Shown one piece after another: positions 54,972 through 63,867 of a stretch of 64,000 nucleotides of DNA. The position numbers and the translations under genes are program-made. The stretch is from G963677325 sp963810555 (GTDB lineage: Bacteria > Bacteroidota > Bacteroidia > Bacteroidales > Prolixibacteraceae). The first letter of the stretch is position 1; each line of letters starts with the position of its first letter. Location of the stretch: the NCBI GenBank assembly GCA_963810555.1, contig CAWENX010000018.1:62001-126000 (forward strand), given 5' to 3'. Under the pieces are notes generated by a model. The model was not told the origin of the DNA, ran no database searches, and worked only from the letters and a program-made list of their open reading frames with translations.

Positions 54972-55802
54972 ATGAATCCGTTCGGGAAGTACATAAAAAA
55001 AAGGCGAAAGGCTGTTGATTTTTATCTTGACATACCCAAAGAAGCATACGATACACAAACTTATCATAAACTCCGGGTTGAGATTAAAAAGATCAATGAT
55101 TTTGTCCATTTACTGAGTTATTGCATCAAAGGTTTTAAAAGGGAAAAAATACTCAAACCCTACCGACGTGTTTTCCGCAATGCCGGGAAGTTAAGGGAAG
55201 TTCAGATTGAAGAAGACATGCTTGTAGAAGAGTCCTCAGTTGAAAACATCAGGAATTATAAGAAAAATCTGGATGTACTTAGATTAAAATACAGGAAAGC
55301 TTATTTTACTATGGTTTGTAAACAGCGCCGACGTATCGATAAAATGCAGCATAAACTTTTACTTCTATCAGAACAAATTGATCCTGAGTCTGCAAATCAT
55401 TACCTTAATATCTGTGCAAAGCATGCCAATAGCCTGTTGAATAAAAATAACCTCTCGCGAGACAAGTTTCACAAATTAAGAAAGAGCATTAAACGGGTTA
55501 ATCATATCCTGAAATGCGTCAACACAACCCATAGACCTTATATATCTTCCGGGATAAAGGGAGTGTCGCATTTATTGGGCGAGTGGCACGATTGCCAGGT
55601 TAACCTCAAACGAATTGAACAGGCAGAAAAAGAGGGAAAAATATCCGGCGATGAATCCGAAGAAATCAGGGCGATTAAGGATAAGCTCTCTTCAAAAAGA
55701 GAGTCGCTATATTTAAAAATACAGTTTACCTTATCAAAAATGAAATCAGAAGCTGGTAAAACTAACGGGAAAATGGAAAATTCTTCCGTAAAATTAAGTT
55801 AA
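54972..55802 (+). CDS. CHAD domain protein
   Basis: 276 residues, very basic and helical. Two CHAD halves, each with the conserved H-x-L-R-x3-K-K/R pattern: YHKLRVEIKKINDFVHLL (about 31-48) and FHKLRKSIKRVNHIL (about 170-184), plus LGEWHDCQVNL. CHAD domains bind polyphosphate through these basic surfaces and target proteins to polyphosphate granules. No polyphosphate kinase or triphosphate tunnel enzyme lies nearby. Confidence 0.88.
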   Translation: MNPFGKYIKKRRKAVDFYLDIPKEAYDTQTYHKLRVEIKKINDFVHLLSYCIKGFKREKILKPYRRVFRNAGKLREVQIEEDMLVEESSVENIRNYKKNLDVLRLKYRKAYFTMVCKQRRRIDKMQHKLLLLSEQIDPESANHYLNICAKHANSLLNKNNLSRDKFHKLRKSIKRVNHILKCVNTTHRPYISSGIKGVSHLLGEWHDCQVNLKRIEQAEKEGKISGDESEEIRAIKDKLSSKRESLYLKIQFTLSKMKSEAGKTNGKMENSSVKLS

Positions 55803-57054
55803 TCAGATTAGAATTTGCATAAATTTCTGGTAATGTCATTTATTGATTCGAAAGAAGATATAACTTAAAGATGGTGATTTACTTGCAAAAAAATACGGAT
55901 AATTACGAAGATTTATTAAATCATTTTCGCGAGACTAAGAAAAATTAAAAATCACAGGTTAAAAAGTGAAAATATCAGATCCAAGATGGTAAGAATAAAC
56001 TTAAATCAGTTGTCCAGGAATTTTGATATTATGATCAGAAGAGCTCCCGAGGGAAATACGGACTTAACACGAGCCGAACACGAGCCTAACACGACGGCAG
56101 AATTTTGTATATATTGTTAAATATCTTTTTTTAAACCAGACAGATTTCCGAAACATATCTGGTTTTGTTGTGAATGTGAAAAAATGGGCGGCCGCAAGGG
56201 CAACCCCTACGATTAATTTATTCATTATTTACATGAGGGTGTTCAAAAAGTCTTAATAAGTTAACCGGCTGAGAAGGGCCGGGAAGGAATAAAACCTTCC
56301 CTGGAGACAAATAGACTTGGCTGCTTCTCAATATTTGATATCTCCAAACATGCTTTTTTATGCAAAACGTCAATTTCAGGCATGGGGCGTCCATATCCAA
56401 TACTATTAACAACTTTGTACCTGCTATTGTGTTTTGAGATTATCTGAATGCTAACTGTCCCGGACCTGTTTTTTTACCTTCGCTGATGCACATAACATGA
56501 AACTTACAATACCCAAAAATAAAATTATTACATTGAATATCATTTAATTAAATAAATACTTTTGTGTATTGCGCAACACAGGAAATACTTTTCAAAGTTT
56601 AACTTTAAATCGTCAGTTTAAGTATATTTGCTTTGAAAAATCAGGATAATTGTTAAAGGGAATCAATTTACTTAAATCAACAGGCAGAATCAAATAATAT
56701 TTTGATTATCAGGTTCTACCTTATTTTTCAGTGATTTAAAGATCAGTATTATTTATTACTTGATCTCAGCTGAGTTTCAAAGCACACAGGACCTTACTGC
56801 TTAAATATTAATTGGTATTTGAGCTGTATTTAAACTATAGACCTTTTGGTGCGATGATACAGGGAAGGTCCGATGAAGGTTTTTGGGGAAAAGATAAAGG
56901 AATGGAATAGCCTGTGATTCTTTAGGGAGTCACGCATTTTTCATTTCGAACTCAGGTAATTTTGTTATTTTTGGAAGTTGCACTTAAAGAAAGATATCCA
57001 ATAACTTTACCCCGGGAATTCGGGACGTTTTAATTATTTTAAATTTTATTACCG
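55803..57054. other. 1.25-kb gene-free stretch
   Basis: Holds the 11-bp array at 56047-56123. The 64-codon frame at 56218-56412 (minus) has no recognisable domain; the same segment read in another frame is broken by stops, so at most it is a worn gene end. The rest is AT-rich with no clear feature other than an ATAACTTTAC word (57000-57009) as a possible promoter box for the lyase gene. Confidence 0.55.
56047..56123 (+). repeat. 11-bp phased array, five units, with ATTGTTAAAT motif
   Basis: CG steps at 56048, 56059, 56070, 56081 and 56092, in units such as ACGAGCCGAAC and ACGAGCCTAAC. One A/T-rich 11-mer (ATTTTGTATAT, 56102-56112) leads to ATTGTTAAATA (56113-56123), all in one 11-bp register. 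Confidence 0.8.
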
Positions 57055-59109
57055 GTGAAAACATTTAATTCTCTTCTCTTTGCCCTCTGCTCCTTGCTCC
57101 TGGCTCTCTCCCATTCTCATTCGGCTTCAGCTCAGTATTCCCTGAAACAAAGAAATATCCTGGCTGACGAAGCCCGGAAAATTGATCTTCCCGGTTGCCT
57201 GATAACCGATAACTCTTGGATTAAATTGCCCTCGTACAAAGACAGGCAGTTCTGGGAAAGCCTGCCCGCAGGTATCCGCCAATCCTATATCTCAAAAGCT
57301 GAATCTCTTCTGGATTACAATTGGCCGACCATGAAAGCGACCGACTTTTTGGAAATAATCCGCTCGGGAGAACGGCGTGAAAAAGTGCAGAATTCAAACC
57401 TTAATGCCCTCACCTCCCTGGTCATGGGAGAACTGGTTGAGGGGAAAGGGCGATTTTTAGATCAGATAATCAATGGGGTATGGTACTTCTGCGAGCAGAC
57501 CTGGTGGGGATGGTCGGCCCATTTCTACCTTCAGCAGGCCCCCAACGGACTGCCGGATGTAAATGAGCCGACCATCGATCTGGGGGTAGGCGAAACGGCA
57601 AATAACCTCGCCTGGACGTGGTTCCTGTTCAAAGATGAATTCGATAAGGTTCATCCCCTCATTTCAATCCGTTTAAAGGACGAACTGACTAAAAAGGTGT
57701 TGATCCCCTACTACACACGTGATGATTTCTGGTGGATGGGTTACAGGAAAGAGGGTTACAGCGTCAACAAACCGTCCAATCCCTGGTTCAATTATAAAAA
57801 TGACCTTAATCCTAATCTTCTTGTTTCGGCAAAGATTACCGGCAGCGGCGTTAACAACTGGGATCCGTGGGTAAATTACAACATGCTGAACGTTATCCTG
57901 TTGCTCGAAAGCGATCCGGCTAAAAAACTCGCCGGAGTCGAAAAAGTGATCCGCTGCCTTGATAGCTTCCCAAACAGCTACCCGGACGACGGAGGTTGCA
58001 GCGAAGGGCCGATGTATTGGGGAGCTGCAGGAGCCAGGCTGTTTCAAAACCTTAAATTACTTAAAAATGTAACCGGAGGTAAATTTGACGTGTTCGATAA
58101 TCCCCTGATCAAAAATATAGGCACTTATATTTGCAAGGCCAATATTCATGCCCCCTATTTTCTTGATTTTGCCGATGCCGATGCCAGGGGTAGCGGAAGC
58201 CCTTTCGAGGTTTATGAATATGGTAAGGCAATCAAAGATACGCAGATGCAGCAATTCGGGGCTTATCTGGCCAAATTGGATAAATGGGGAACACGCGGTT
58301 TTTCAGGCCAGATCGTCAAACAGATCGATCAGCTGAATAAATTAAACGAGATTCAATCTGCTGAAGCAAAAGAGGCCCTTCCCGCTGATTTCTGGCTTTC
58401 GGATACCCAGGTAGCCGGGGGCCGCGATGCTGAGGGAAGTTACAAAGGTTTTTACTTTGGCGCCAAAGGCGGAAATAATGCCGAAAGCCATAATCACAAT
58501 GATGTGGGCTCAGTGGTGATGTATTTTAACGGAAAACCCTGCCTCATCGACCTGGGACGTGAAGCCTATACGGCTAAAACCTTCAGTCCTCACCGTTATG
58601 AAATCTGGACCATGCAGTCGAATTACCACAATGTACCCGTTATAAACGGAGTGGCTCAAAAGGAAGGCGGAAAGTTTAAAGCGAAAAATTCTGTTTTCAA
58701 TGCAGATAAAAAGAAGGTCATCTTTTCCACTGAAATTTCAGGAGCTTATCCATCGGAAGCACAGGTAAAAAACTGGACACGAACTTATACACTTGTCCGG
58801 GGAAAAAGCTTTGCCGTCAGAGACAAGTACGAATTAATAGCGAAGAAAGAGGGGATCACAAGTTCAAATCTGATGACGTATTGCAAGGTAAAAGAGTTAT
58901 CTCCGGGTCTTCTACAGTTTGAAGGAGAGGATTTTAATCTAAATATGACTTACGATGTCCGGCTTTTAAAGCCCAGAATTGAGTTTTACGAGGTAAAAGA
59001 TGCAAGTCTTAATCGTTTCTGGCCCAACGGTGTAACTCGTGTGGTGATGGAGTTTATCAAACCTGCTTTAAAGGGGAATTCGGTCATGACTTTTACCCCA
59101 GCAAAATAA
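57055..59109 (+). CDS. Heparinase II/III-like polysaccharide lyase, exported
   Basis: 684 residues starting at GTG, with signal peptide to about HSASAQ. An (alpha/alpha)-toroid domain (DEPTIDLGVGETANNLAWTWF-like; WNNWDPWVNYNMLNVILLLES-like) is followed by the beta-sandwich domain with the lyase motif AESHNHNDVGSVVMYFNGKPCLIDLGREAYTAKT, whose HNHNDxGS is the metal/catalytic region of heparinase II/III and alginate lyase relatives. Substrate is a uronate-containing glycan. The signal-peptide region is encoded by four 7-bp repeats. Convergent with an esterase gene. Confidence 0.88.
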   Translation: MKTFNSLLFALCSLLLALSHSHSASAQYSLKQRNILADEARKIDLPGCLITDNSWIKLPSYKDRQFWESLPAGIRQSYISKAESLLDYNWPTMKATDFLEIIRSGERREKVQNSNLNALTSLVMGELVEGKGRFLDQIINGVWYFCEQTWWGWSAHFYLQQAPNGLPDVNEPTIDLGVGETANNLAWTWFLFKDEFDKVHPLISIRLKDELTKKVLIPYYTRDDFWWMGYRKEGYSVNKPSNPWFNYKNDLNPNLLVSAKITGSGVNNWDPWVNYNMLNVILLLESDPAKKLAGVEKVIRCLDSFPNSYPDDGGCSEGPMYWGAAGARLFQNLKLLKNVTGGKFDVFDNPLIKNIGTYICKANIHAPYFLDFADADARGSGSPFEVYEYGKAIKDTQMQQFGAYLAKLDKWGTRGFSGQIVKQIDQLNKLNEIQSAEAKEALPADFWLSDTQVAGGRDAEGSYKGFYFGAKGGNNAESHNHNDVGSVVMYFNGKPCLIDLGREAYTAKTFSPHRYEIWTMQSNYHNVPVINGVAQKEGGKFKAKNSVFNADKKKVIFSTEISGAYPSEAQVKNWTRTYTLVRGKSFAVRDKYELIAKKEGITSSNLMTYCKVKELSPGLLQFEGEDFNLNMTYDVRLLKPRIEFYEVKDASLNRFWPNGVTRVVMEFIKPALKGNSVMTFTPAK
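57081..57108 (+). repeat. Heptamer repeats inside a signal-peptide coding region
   Basis: Units TGCCCTC (57081), TGCTCCT (57088), TGCTCCT (57095) and GGCTCTC (57102) follow one another exactly. They encode the hydrophobic core FALCSLLLALS of the lyase signal peptide. Confidence 0.7.
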
Positions 59110-59115
59110 AGGCTG

Positions 59116-59197
59116 TAGGTTTTAGATTGTAGACTATAGAGTTTTAAAGTTGCAGCTTTGCCCTTTGCCCTTTACTCTCTGCCCCTGGCCTATTGTC
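59116..59197. repeat. Two heptamer arrays between convergent genes
   Basis: TAG recurs at 59116, 59123, 59130 and 59137. Then six 7-mers of the CTTTGCC type run 59156-59197, crossing the stop codon of the minus-strand esterase gene (59190-59192). Confidence 0.8.
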
Positions 59198-60020
59198 TGC
59201 AATACTTCAGAACAATATAGCATGCCGGATTGATCATTTCGCTGTGATCAAATCCTTCTAACTGAAACAAAGTGGTCTTTTTATTTCCGACAGCTTTCAT
59301 GATCTCAAGAAGCCAGGCATTTTCAGCATATCGTGCCGGCATATCAAGATCTTTATCCCCGGTAATCAGAAAAAGCGGCGGAGCATCCTGCCGTGCATGA
59401 GATAAAGGTGCAAATTCGTCAATTTGAGGAATTATTTCAGAAACCTTTCTTTCCCTTCTAATGGTTGAATGTGTTACTGTTTGTCCGCTGAAAGGAAATA
59501 ATCCGGCAATTTTATTGGCATCGATACCATAACGATTTAACCATTTCTTATCCAGGCCCACCATTAAAGTGAGATACCCACCGGCTGAATGACCCGAAAC
59601 ATATATCTTGTCCGGATTACCTCCATATTTCCCAATATTTTTAAATACCCAGGCAACAGCAGCCGCGGCATCATCAATATAAGCCGGACAATTGACTTTT
59701 GGACTCAGACGATAATTTACAGGAACCACTGCAATACCATGATTTTTAAGATTTTCAGGAATAAACCGTTCACCCTCAAGCAATCCGCCTCCATGAAACC
59801 ATACAACTGTCGGAAAATCCTTTTTGTTTGACGGGTAATAGACATCCAGTCTGCAGCGGCTTTCCATATAGTCAGAATGATTTTCCTTTGCTTTGTCACG
59901 ATAAAGGATGTTAAAATCAGTCTTATAGTCTGAATCACCTTTAGCAAAGGTTTTATCCTGGGCAAATACTATAGGTATAGCCCAATGTATCAAAAGTACG
60001 ATTAAGATGATTCTGTTCAT
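59190..60020 (-). CDS. Exported alpha/beta hydrolase, esterase type
   Basis: 276 residues: signal peptide ending IVFAQ, oxyanion motif WFHGGGLLEGERF, nucleophile in YVSGHSAGGYLTL, acid in LITGDKDLDMPARY and catalytic His in LEGFDHSEMI, the hormone-sensitive-lipase/BD-FAE layout. Likely removes acetyl or other ester groups from polysaccharide, as it sits beside a lyase and a sugar oxidoreductase. Complete. Confidence 0.88.
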   Translation of the reverse strand: MNRIILIVLLIHWAIPIVFAQDKTFAKGDSDYKTDFNILYRDKAKENHSDYMESRCRLDVYYPSNKKDFPTVVWFHGGGLLEGERFIPENLKNHGIAVVPVNYRLSPKVNCPAYIDDAAAAVAWVFKNIGKYGGNPDKIYVSGHSAGGYLTLMVGLDKKWLNRYGIDANKIAGLFPFSGQTVTHSTIRRERKVSEIIPQIDEFAPLSHARQDAPPLFLITGDKDLDMPARYAENAWLLEIMKAVGNKKTTLFQLEGFDHSEMINPACYIVLKYCRQ

Positions 60021-60267
60021 AGGTATCAGTTTTTATTGTATATTAACAAAGAACCAAGTATTAAAAAGTCGGCTTTGTTTATATTCATTTTCTAATCAGG
60101 AGAATATATCTCGATGTTTGTCTTTCCAGGTTCAATCACCGAAGTTAAATCATTTATTCAAAATCTCCCGAAAATATAAAAAGAAAGATGAACAATCAAC
60201 AGATCATTCATCTTTCAATCAACAAAGTACCAGAGTTAAGTCCGGATTTTTGGTTCAGCGTATCCTT

Positions 60268-61677
60268 TTATACTTCATCCGGTACAACATAAGGTTTGCG
60301 GTACTCCCTTCTAAGCAACATATCAGCCTCGGGATCATCCACAAATTTCTCATAAGCGCCCATAAATTTCAGCTCACGTCCCACACGATAAGAAATATTG
60401 GCCAGCAGAGGCAGGCAGGTCGACATAAAGCCTTCATATATTTCACCGTGAAGATCTTCGTTCTTATTAGAGCGTAAAGCGTCAACAAAGTTGGCCCAGT
60501 GATTGCCGCCATAAAAATCCGGGCCTTGTTTATCTTTTGACGTCGCGAATGGCGTTCTCTCACGTTGGCGGAAAGCTCTCCAGGTATCATTTGCAATTTG
60601 AAGCCACCCTTCGGTGCCATAGAAAAGATTGCCAACTTCTTTACCGTCGTTTCCTTCGTGATTGGTATATCTGCCGCGGACTTCAAACTCAAGCATCTTC
60701 CCGTCTTCATATTTAAAGGCAACTGTTTGCGTATTTGGAGTTTCCTGTGTGGTCATACCATCACCGTAAGCCATAACATCGCCATATACTTTATAAGGTT
60801 TGTTGTCTGCCTCACTTGGTTCCTTTTTTAATCCGTAAAGGCCACCCGTAGAATAAACTGATACCGGATGTTCATTTTTACTCATGCCCCAGCGTGCGAG
60901 ATCAAGCTGATGAGGACCAGTATTGCCTGAATCGCCGTTGCCTGTATCCCAGTACCAGTGCCAGCAGTAATGACTCCGTTTCACATTGTATGGGCGCCAG
61001 GGAGCAGGGCCTAACCAGCGGTCATAATGGAAGGTTGCGGGTGGAACACTGTCTTTCGCATATCCGTAAGAATCGCGTGCCTTGAAGCAAAGTGCCCTGG
61101 CCATAAATACATCACCAATACCGCCGTCATGAATGAACTTAATGGCTTCTCTTACATTGCTGGATGAACGGTTATTCAATCCGCACTGTACTCTCTTGTC
61201 ATATTTGCGGGCTGCCTCGACCATTTTCCTTCCTTCCCATATTTCATGAGAACAAGGCTTTTCAACATACACATGTTTACCAGCCTGAAGGGCCCATATT
61301 GTTGCAAGGGCATGCCAGTGATTGGGAATAACAATTGATACAGCATCAATTTCCTTATCTTCAAATACCTTGAGCATATCCCATTCGGTCAGCGGTTTTT
61401 GCCCGGTCTTGTCGGTAACGAGTTTCACAGCATGGGGCCAAAGTTCCTCATCGACATCACAAATTGTTTTGACTCTCACATTGTGTGAGTCTTTCAAACC
61501 ACACCAGCTGTTGAGATGAACAGTTCCCTGATTACGGACACCTATTTGTCCTAACATGATCCGGTCATTTGCACCAATAATGGAAGCGTAGGATTTTGAA
61601 CTAAAACCCATTCCACCAATGGCAATGGCGCTTGTTCCCGCTACACTCTTTTTAATAAAATCTCTCCTTTTCGTCAT
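60268..61677 (-). CDS. Gfo/Idh/MocA family oxidoreductase with Tat signal
   Basis: 469 residues starting MTKRRDFIKKSVAGTSAIAIGG, a twin-arginine signal. Rossmann part with AIDAVSIVIPNHWHALATIWALQAGKHVYVEKPCSHEIWEGRKM-type EKP region and a substrate domain with HYCWHWYWDTGNGDSGNTGPHQLDLARWGM. Periplasmic relatives act on glycosides or sugar acids with bound NAD(H). Similar in motif order to the enzyme at 25899. Probably part of the glycan-use group at 57-63 kb. Confidence 0.9.
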   Translation of the reverse strand: MTKRRDFIKKSVAGTSAIAIGGMGFSSKSYASIIGANDRIMLGQIGVRNQGTVHLNSWCGLKDSHNVRVKTICDVDEELWPHAVKLVTDKTGQKPLTEWDMLKVFEDKEIDAVSIVIPNHWHALATIWALQAGKHVYVEKPCSHEIWEGRKMVEAARKYDKRVQCGLNNRSSSNVREAIKFIHDGGIGDVFMARALCFKARDSYGYAKDSVPPATFHYDRWLGPAPWRPYNVKRSHYCWHWYWDTGNGDSGNTGPHQLDLARWGMSKNEHPVSVYSTGGLYGLKKEPSEADNKPYKVYGDVMAYGDGMTTQETPNTQTVAFKYEDGKMLEFEVRGRYTNHEGNDGKEVGNLFYGTEGWLQIANDTWRAFRQRERTPFATSKDKQGPDFYGGNHWANFVDALRSNKNEDLHGEIYEGFMSTCLPLLANISYRVGRELKFMGAYEKFVDDPEADMLLRREYRKPYVVPDEV

Positions 61678-61815
61678 TTTCGGTCTCTTTAAATTAATGA
61701 GTAAATGTATAGTGTTGTATTATTTGATTGTCGGAACAAATATTACACTTATATCGAAGATATTCAAATTTATTGATGATAATTTTTATAAGTAATTTTG
61801 AACATCTCCGTTACT

Positions 61816-61846
61816 TTTGCTAATATCCCCCGAAAGTATATCTTTG
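61816..61846 (+). promoter_or_regulatory. Promoter of the beta-helix lipoprotein gene
   Basis: TTTG at 61816-61819, a 19-bp gap, and TATCTTTG at 61839-61846: an exact match to the Bacteroidota TTTG/TAnnTTTG arrangement. The expected start point leaves a leader of about 90 nt before the ATG at 61944. Confidence 0.7.
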
Positions 61847-61943
61847 CTGTGAAAGAAATAATCTGTCAGTCTGAATCTGATTCAAAGAACCTGAACCTGA
61901 AACGCTTTCTGAATTATTAATAAATCGAAATACAATTGTCAAC

Positions 61944-63287
61944 ATGAAAACAATCTGTTTAATTTTAGTGATTCTGGGTATAATCAGTTGTGAAAATGTC
62001 AGTAAAAAAATCGAGAACGGTAATATTGCACGAGCGAGTCAATCACTTACGACTGCAAAGGATGAAAACCAAAAGAATGGTAAAATTACTGTCGTCACTA
62101 TAACTAAGGAAAAGCAAATACTCACTGTCGGAGGTGAGAATGCAGATATAAGGGGATTTACATCGAAAGCTATTCAAACTGCCGTTGAAGCAATTCATAA
62201 TATGGGTGGAGGAACAGTAAAAATCCTTCCGGGAAATTATGCCATCAGCGCTCCTGTTAAGCTTTACAGCAACATGGAACTTGTAGGTTCAGGACCTTCA
62301 ACCGTATTGAAAAAAATAAAAGGTGTTCAGTCTAAAATGATTATTGATGTGGGTTACGGAGAGCTCCAGGCAACTCTTGAAGATGCTTCAGTTTTTGCTC
62401 CGGGAATGGGTATCCAGATACATGATGAAAAGCAAAAAGGAGGATGGGATGCAACAACTGCTGTTATTACTGATATTAAAGGCAATACTATCTATTTTGA
62501 CAACTACACTGTCCGAGATTATTCAACAGCTGATGGGGGCATGGTTTCAAATGCTTGTCCCGTTATATCGGCTGTAGAGGCTAAAAATATAACTATTTCA
62601 GATCTTTCCGTTGATGGTGACAGGGCTGAGAATGAAGCAATGGACGGATGCCGCGGAGGAGCTGTTTATCTGCATAAAGTAAAAAAAGCTCTCGTTGAGA
62701 GGGTAAATGTAAAAAACTTTACCTCAGATGGTATAAGCTGGCAGATCACCGAAGATGTAACCGTCAGGAATTGTGAAATTTCCGGTTGTGCCAACGCTGG
62801 CTTGCACCCGGGAACAGGTTCACCAAGGACCACCATCGAAAACAATTACAGCCATGACAACGATCATTACGGACTGTTTGTCTGCTGGAGGGTAAGAGAT
62901 GGAGTGGTGCGCAATAACAGGTTTGTTCATAATAACGGTTATGGACTTTCCACAGGGCATATGGATACGGATATGCTGTTTGAAAACAACATCATATCCG
63001 ATAATGCCCGGGACGGAGTTCTTTTCAGGTATGAAACCAAAGCCAATGCACCTCACAGGAACATATTCAGAAACAATGTTATAGAGAACAACGGATGGAA
63101 AGAGGGAGGTTACGGCTTTACCTTCGACAGCCCGGCAGAGAACATTGTTATTGAAGGAAATACAATCGGCAATACAAAAGGTAATTTTACCAAAGCCGCC
63201 ATACATTATACAAAAAACGGAGATCCTGTACAATTCACAAACAATAAAACAAGCAATCTTCCCGATGGGGAAGTGGTAAGAGATTAA
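61944..63287 (+). CDS. Right-handed parallel beta-helix lipoprotein (pectate-lyase-like fold)
   Basis: 447 residues with lipoprotein signal (LVILGIISC). The body is a parallel beta-helix of repeated coils rich in N, D and G (MGGGTVKILPGNYAISAPVKLYSNMELVGSGPSTVL, VTVRNCEISGCANAGLHPG, NNYSHDNDHYGLFVCWRVRDGVVRNNRFVHNNGYGLSTG). Such proteins are glycan lyases, hydrolases or epimerases; no catalytic set can be assigned by eye. It completes the 57-63-kb carbohydrate group and has its own promoter. A 7-bp repeat array begins at its stop codon. Confidence 0.85.
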   Translation: MKTICLILVILGIISCENVSKKIENGNIARASQSLTTAKDENQKNGKITVVTITKEKQILTVGGENADIRGFTSKAIQTAVEAIHNMGGGTVKILPGNYAISAPVKLYSNMELVGSGPSTVLKKIKGVQSKMIIDVGYGELQATLEDASVFAPGMGIQIHDEKQKGGWDATTAVITDIKGNTIYFDNYTVRDYSTADGGMVSNACPVISAVEAKNITISDLSVDGDRAENEAMDGCRGGAVYLHKVKKALVERVNVKNFTSDGISWQITEDVTVRNCEISGCANAGLHPGTGSPRTTIENNYSHDNDHYGLFVCWRVRDGVVRNNRFVHNNGYGLSTGHMDTDMLFENNIISDNARDGVLFRYETKANAPHRNIFRNNVIENNGWKEGGYGFTFDSPAENIVIEGNTIGNTKGNFTKAAIHYTKNGDPVQFTNNKTSNLPDGEVVRD

Positions 63288-63314
63288 TGTTCAATGACCA
63301 ATGTCCAATGTTCA
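63287..63314 (+). repeat. Heptamer array starting at a stop codon (ATGTTCA family)
   Basis: Four exact units: ATGTTCA, ATGACCA, ATGTCCA, ATGTTCA. The first base is the last base of the TAA stop of the beta-helix gene. Confidence 0.8.
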
Positions 63315-63867
63315 GCTCTTACGGAAGATTCGCAATTCAATGTTTTAAATGTACAGTAAATTTGAGATAAGTTATTAATTAACAAAAGAAGTATTATTAG
63401 AGATAGAGGCTTTTTTCAAACACGAACCAAAAGCGAACCAAACACGGAGCAAATACGAGCCGAATATTTTGAATATATAGTTAATCAGAAAAGATTTAAA
63501 AGCTTTGGAAAATCTAAAAATTGTTTTGTGAAGCATACAAACATAAAACTCGTATTTTGATTTATAAAATTTGATGCATAATTTTTCTTAGCACCTTTCA
63601 GACAGGGATATAAATTCCTGTTCCTTTATTTTCATTTCCCTCAATTAACAACTATTACATTTTTCCGTACAACATTACGGGAAAAAGATTGTTCCCATTG
63701 AAATTGAAGAAACAAAGTTGTAGGAAATGAAAAACAATTTATTCTGTCCATAGTTTCGATGTCTCGTAAAGATCCCAGCATGTTTAATAGCATTTCGGGG
63801 AGATTGATTAACCTGAAAGTCCGGGAAAAGGGCTGAAAGCCGGGCAGAATAAGAAAAATTTAATAAT
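63288..63867. other. Gene-free stretch before the last gene
   Basis: Apart from the heptamer array (63287-63314) and the 11-bp array (63422-63487) nothing is seen but AT-rich sequence. The 96-codon minus-strand frame at 63675-63965 has no domain and overlaps the membrane gene start, so it is not accepted. Confidence 0.5.
63422..63487 (+). repeat. 11-bp phased array, four units, with a variant of the ATTGTTAAAT motif
   Basis: CG steps at 63423, 63434, 63445 and 63456 in units like GCGAACCAAAC and ACGGAGCAAAT. ATTTTGAATAT (63466-63476) then leads to ATAGTTAATCA (63477-63487), a changed copy of the motif at the same spacing as at 4961 and 56047. Confidence 0.75.

Noticed and set aside
56218..56412. 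64-codon frame or a worn transposase end
   Set aside because: No transposase motif can be named; the alternative frame on the same strand has stops; too short to support.
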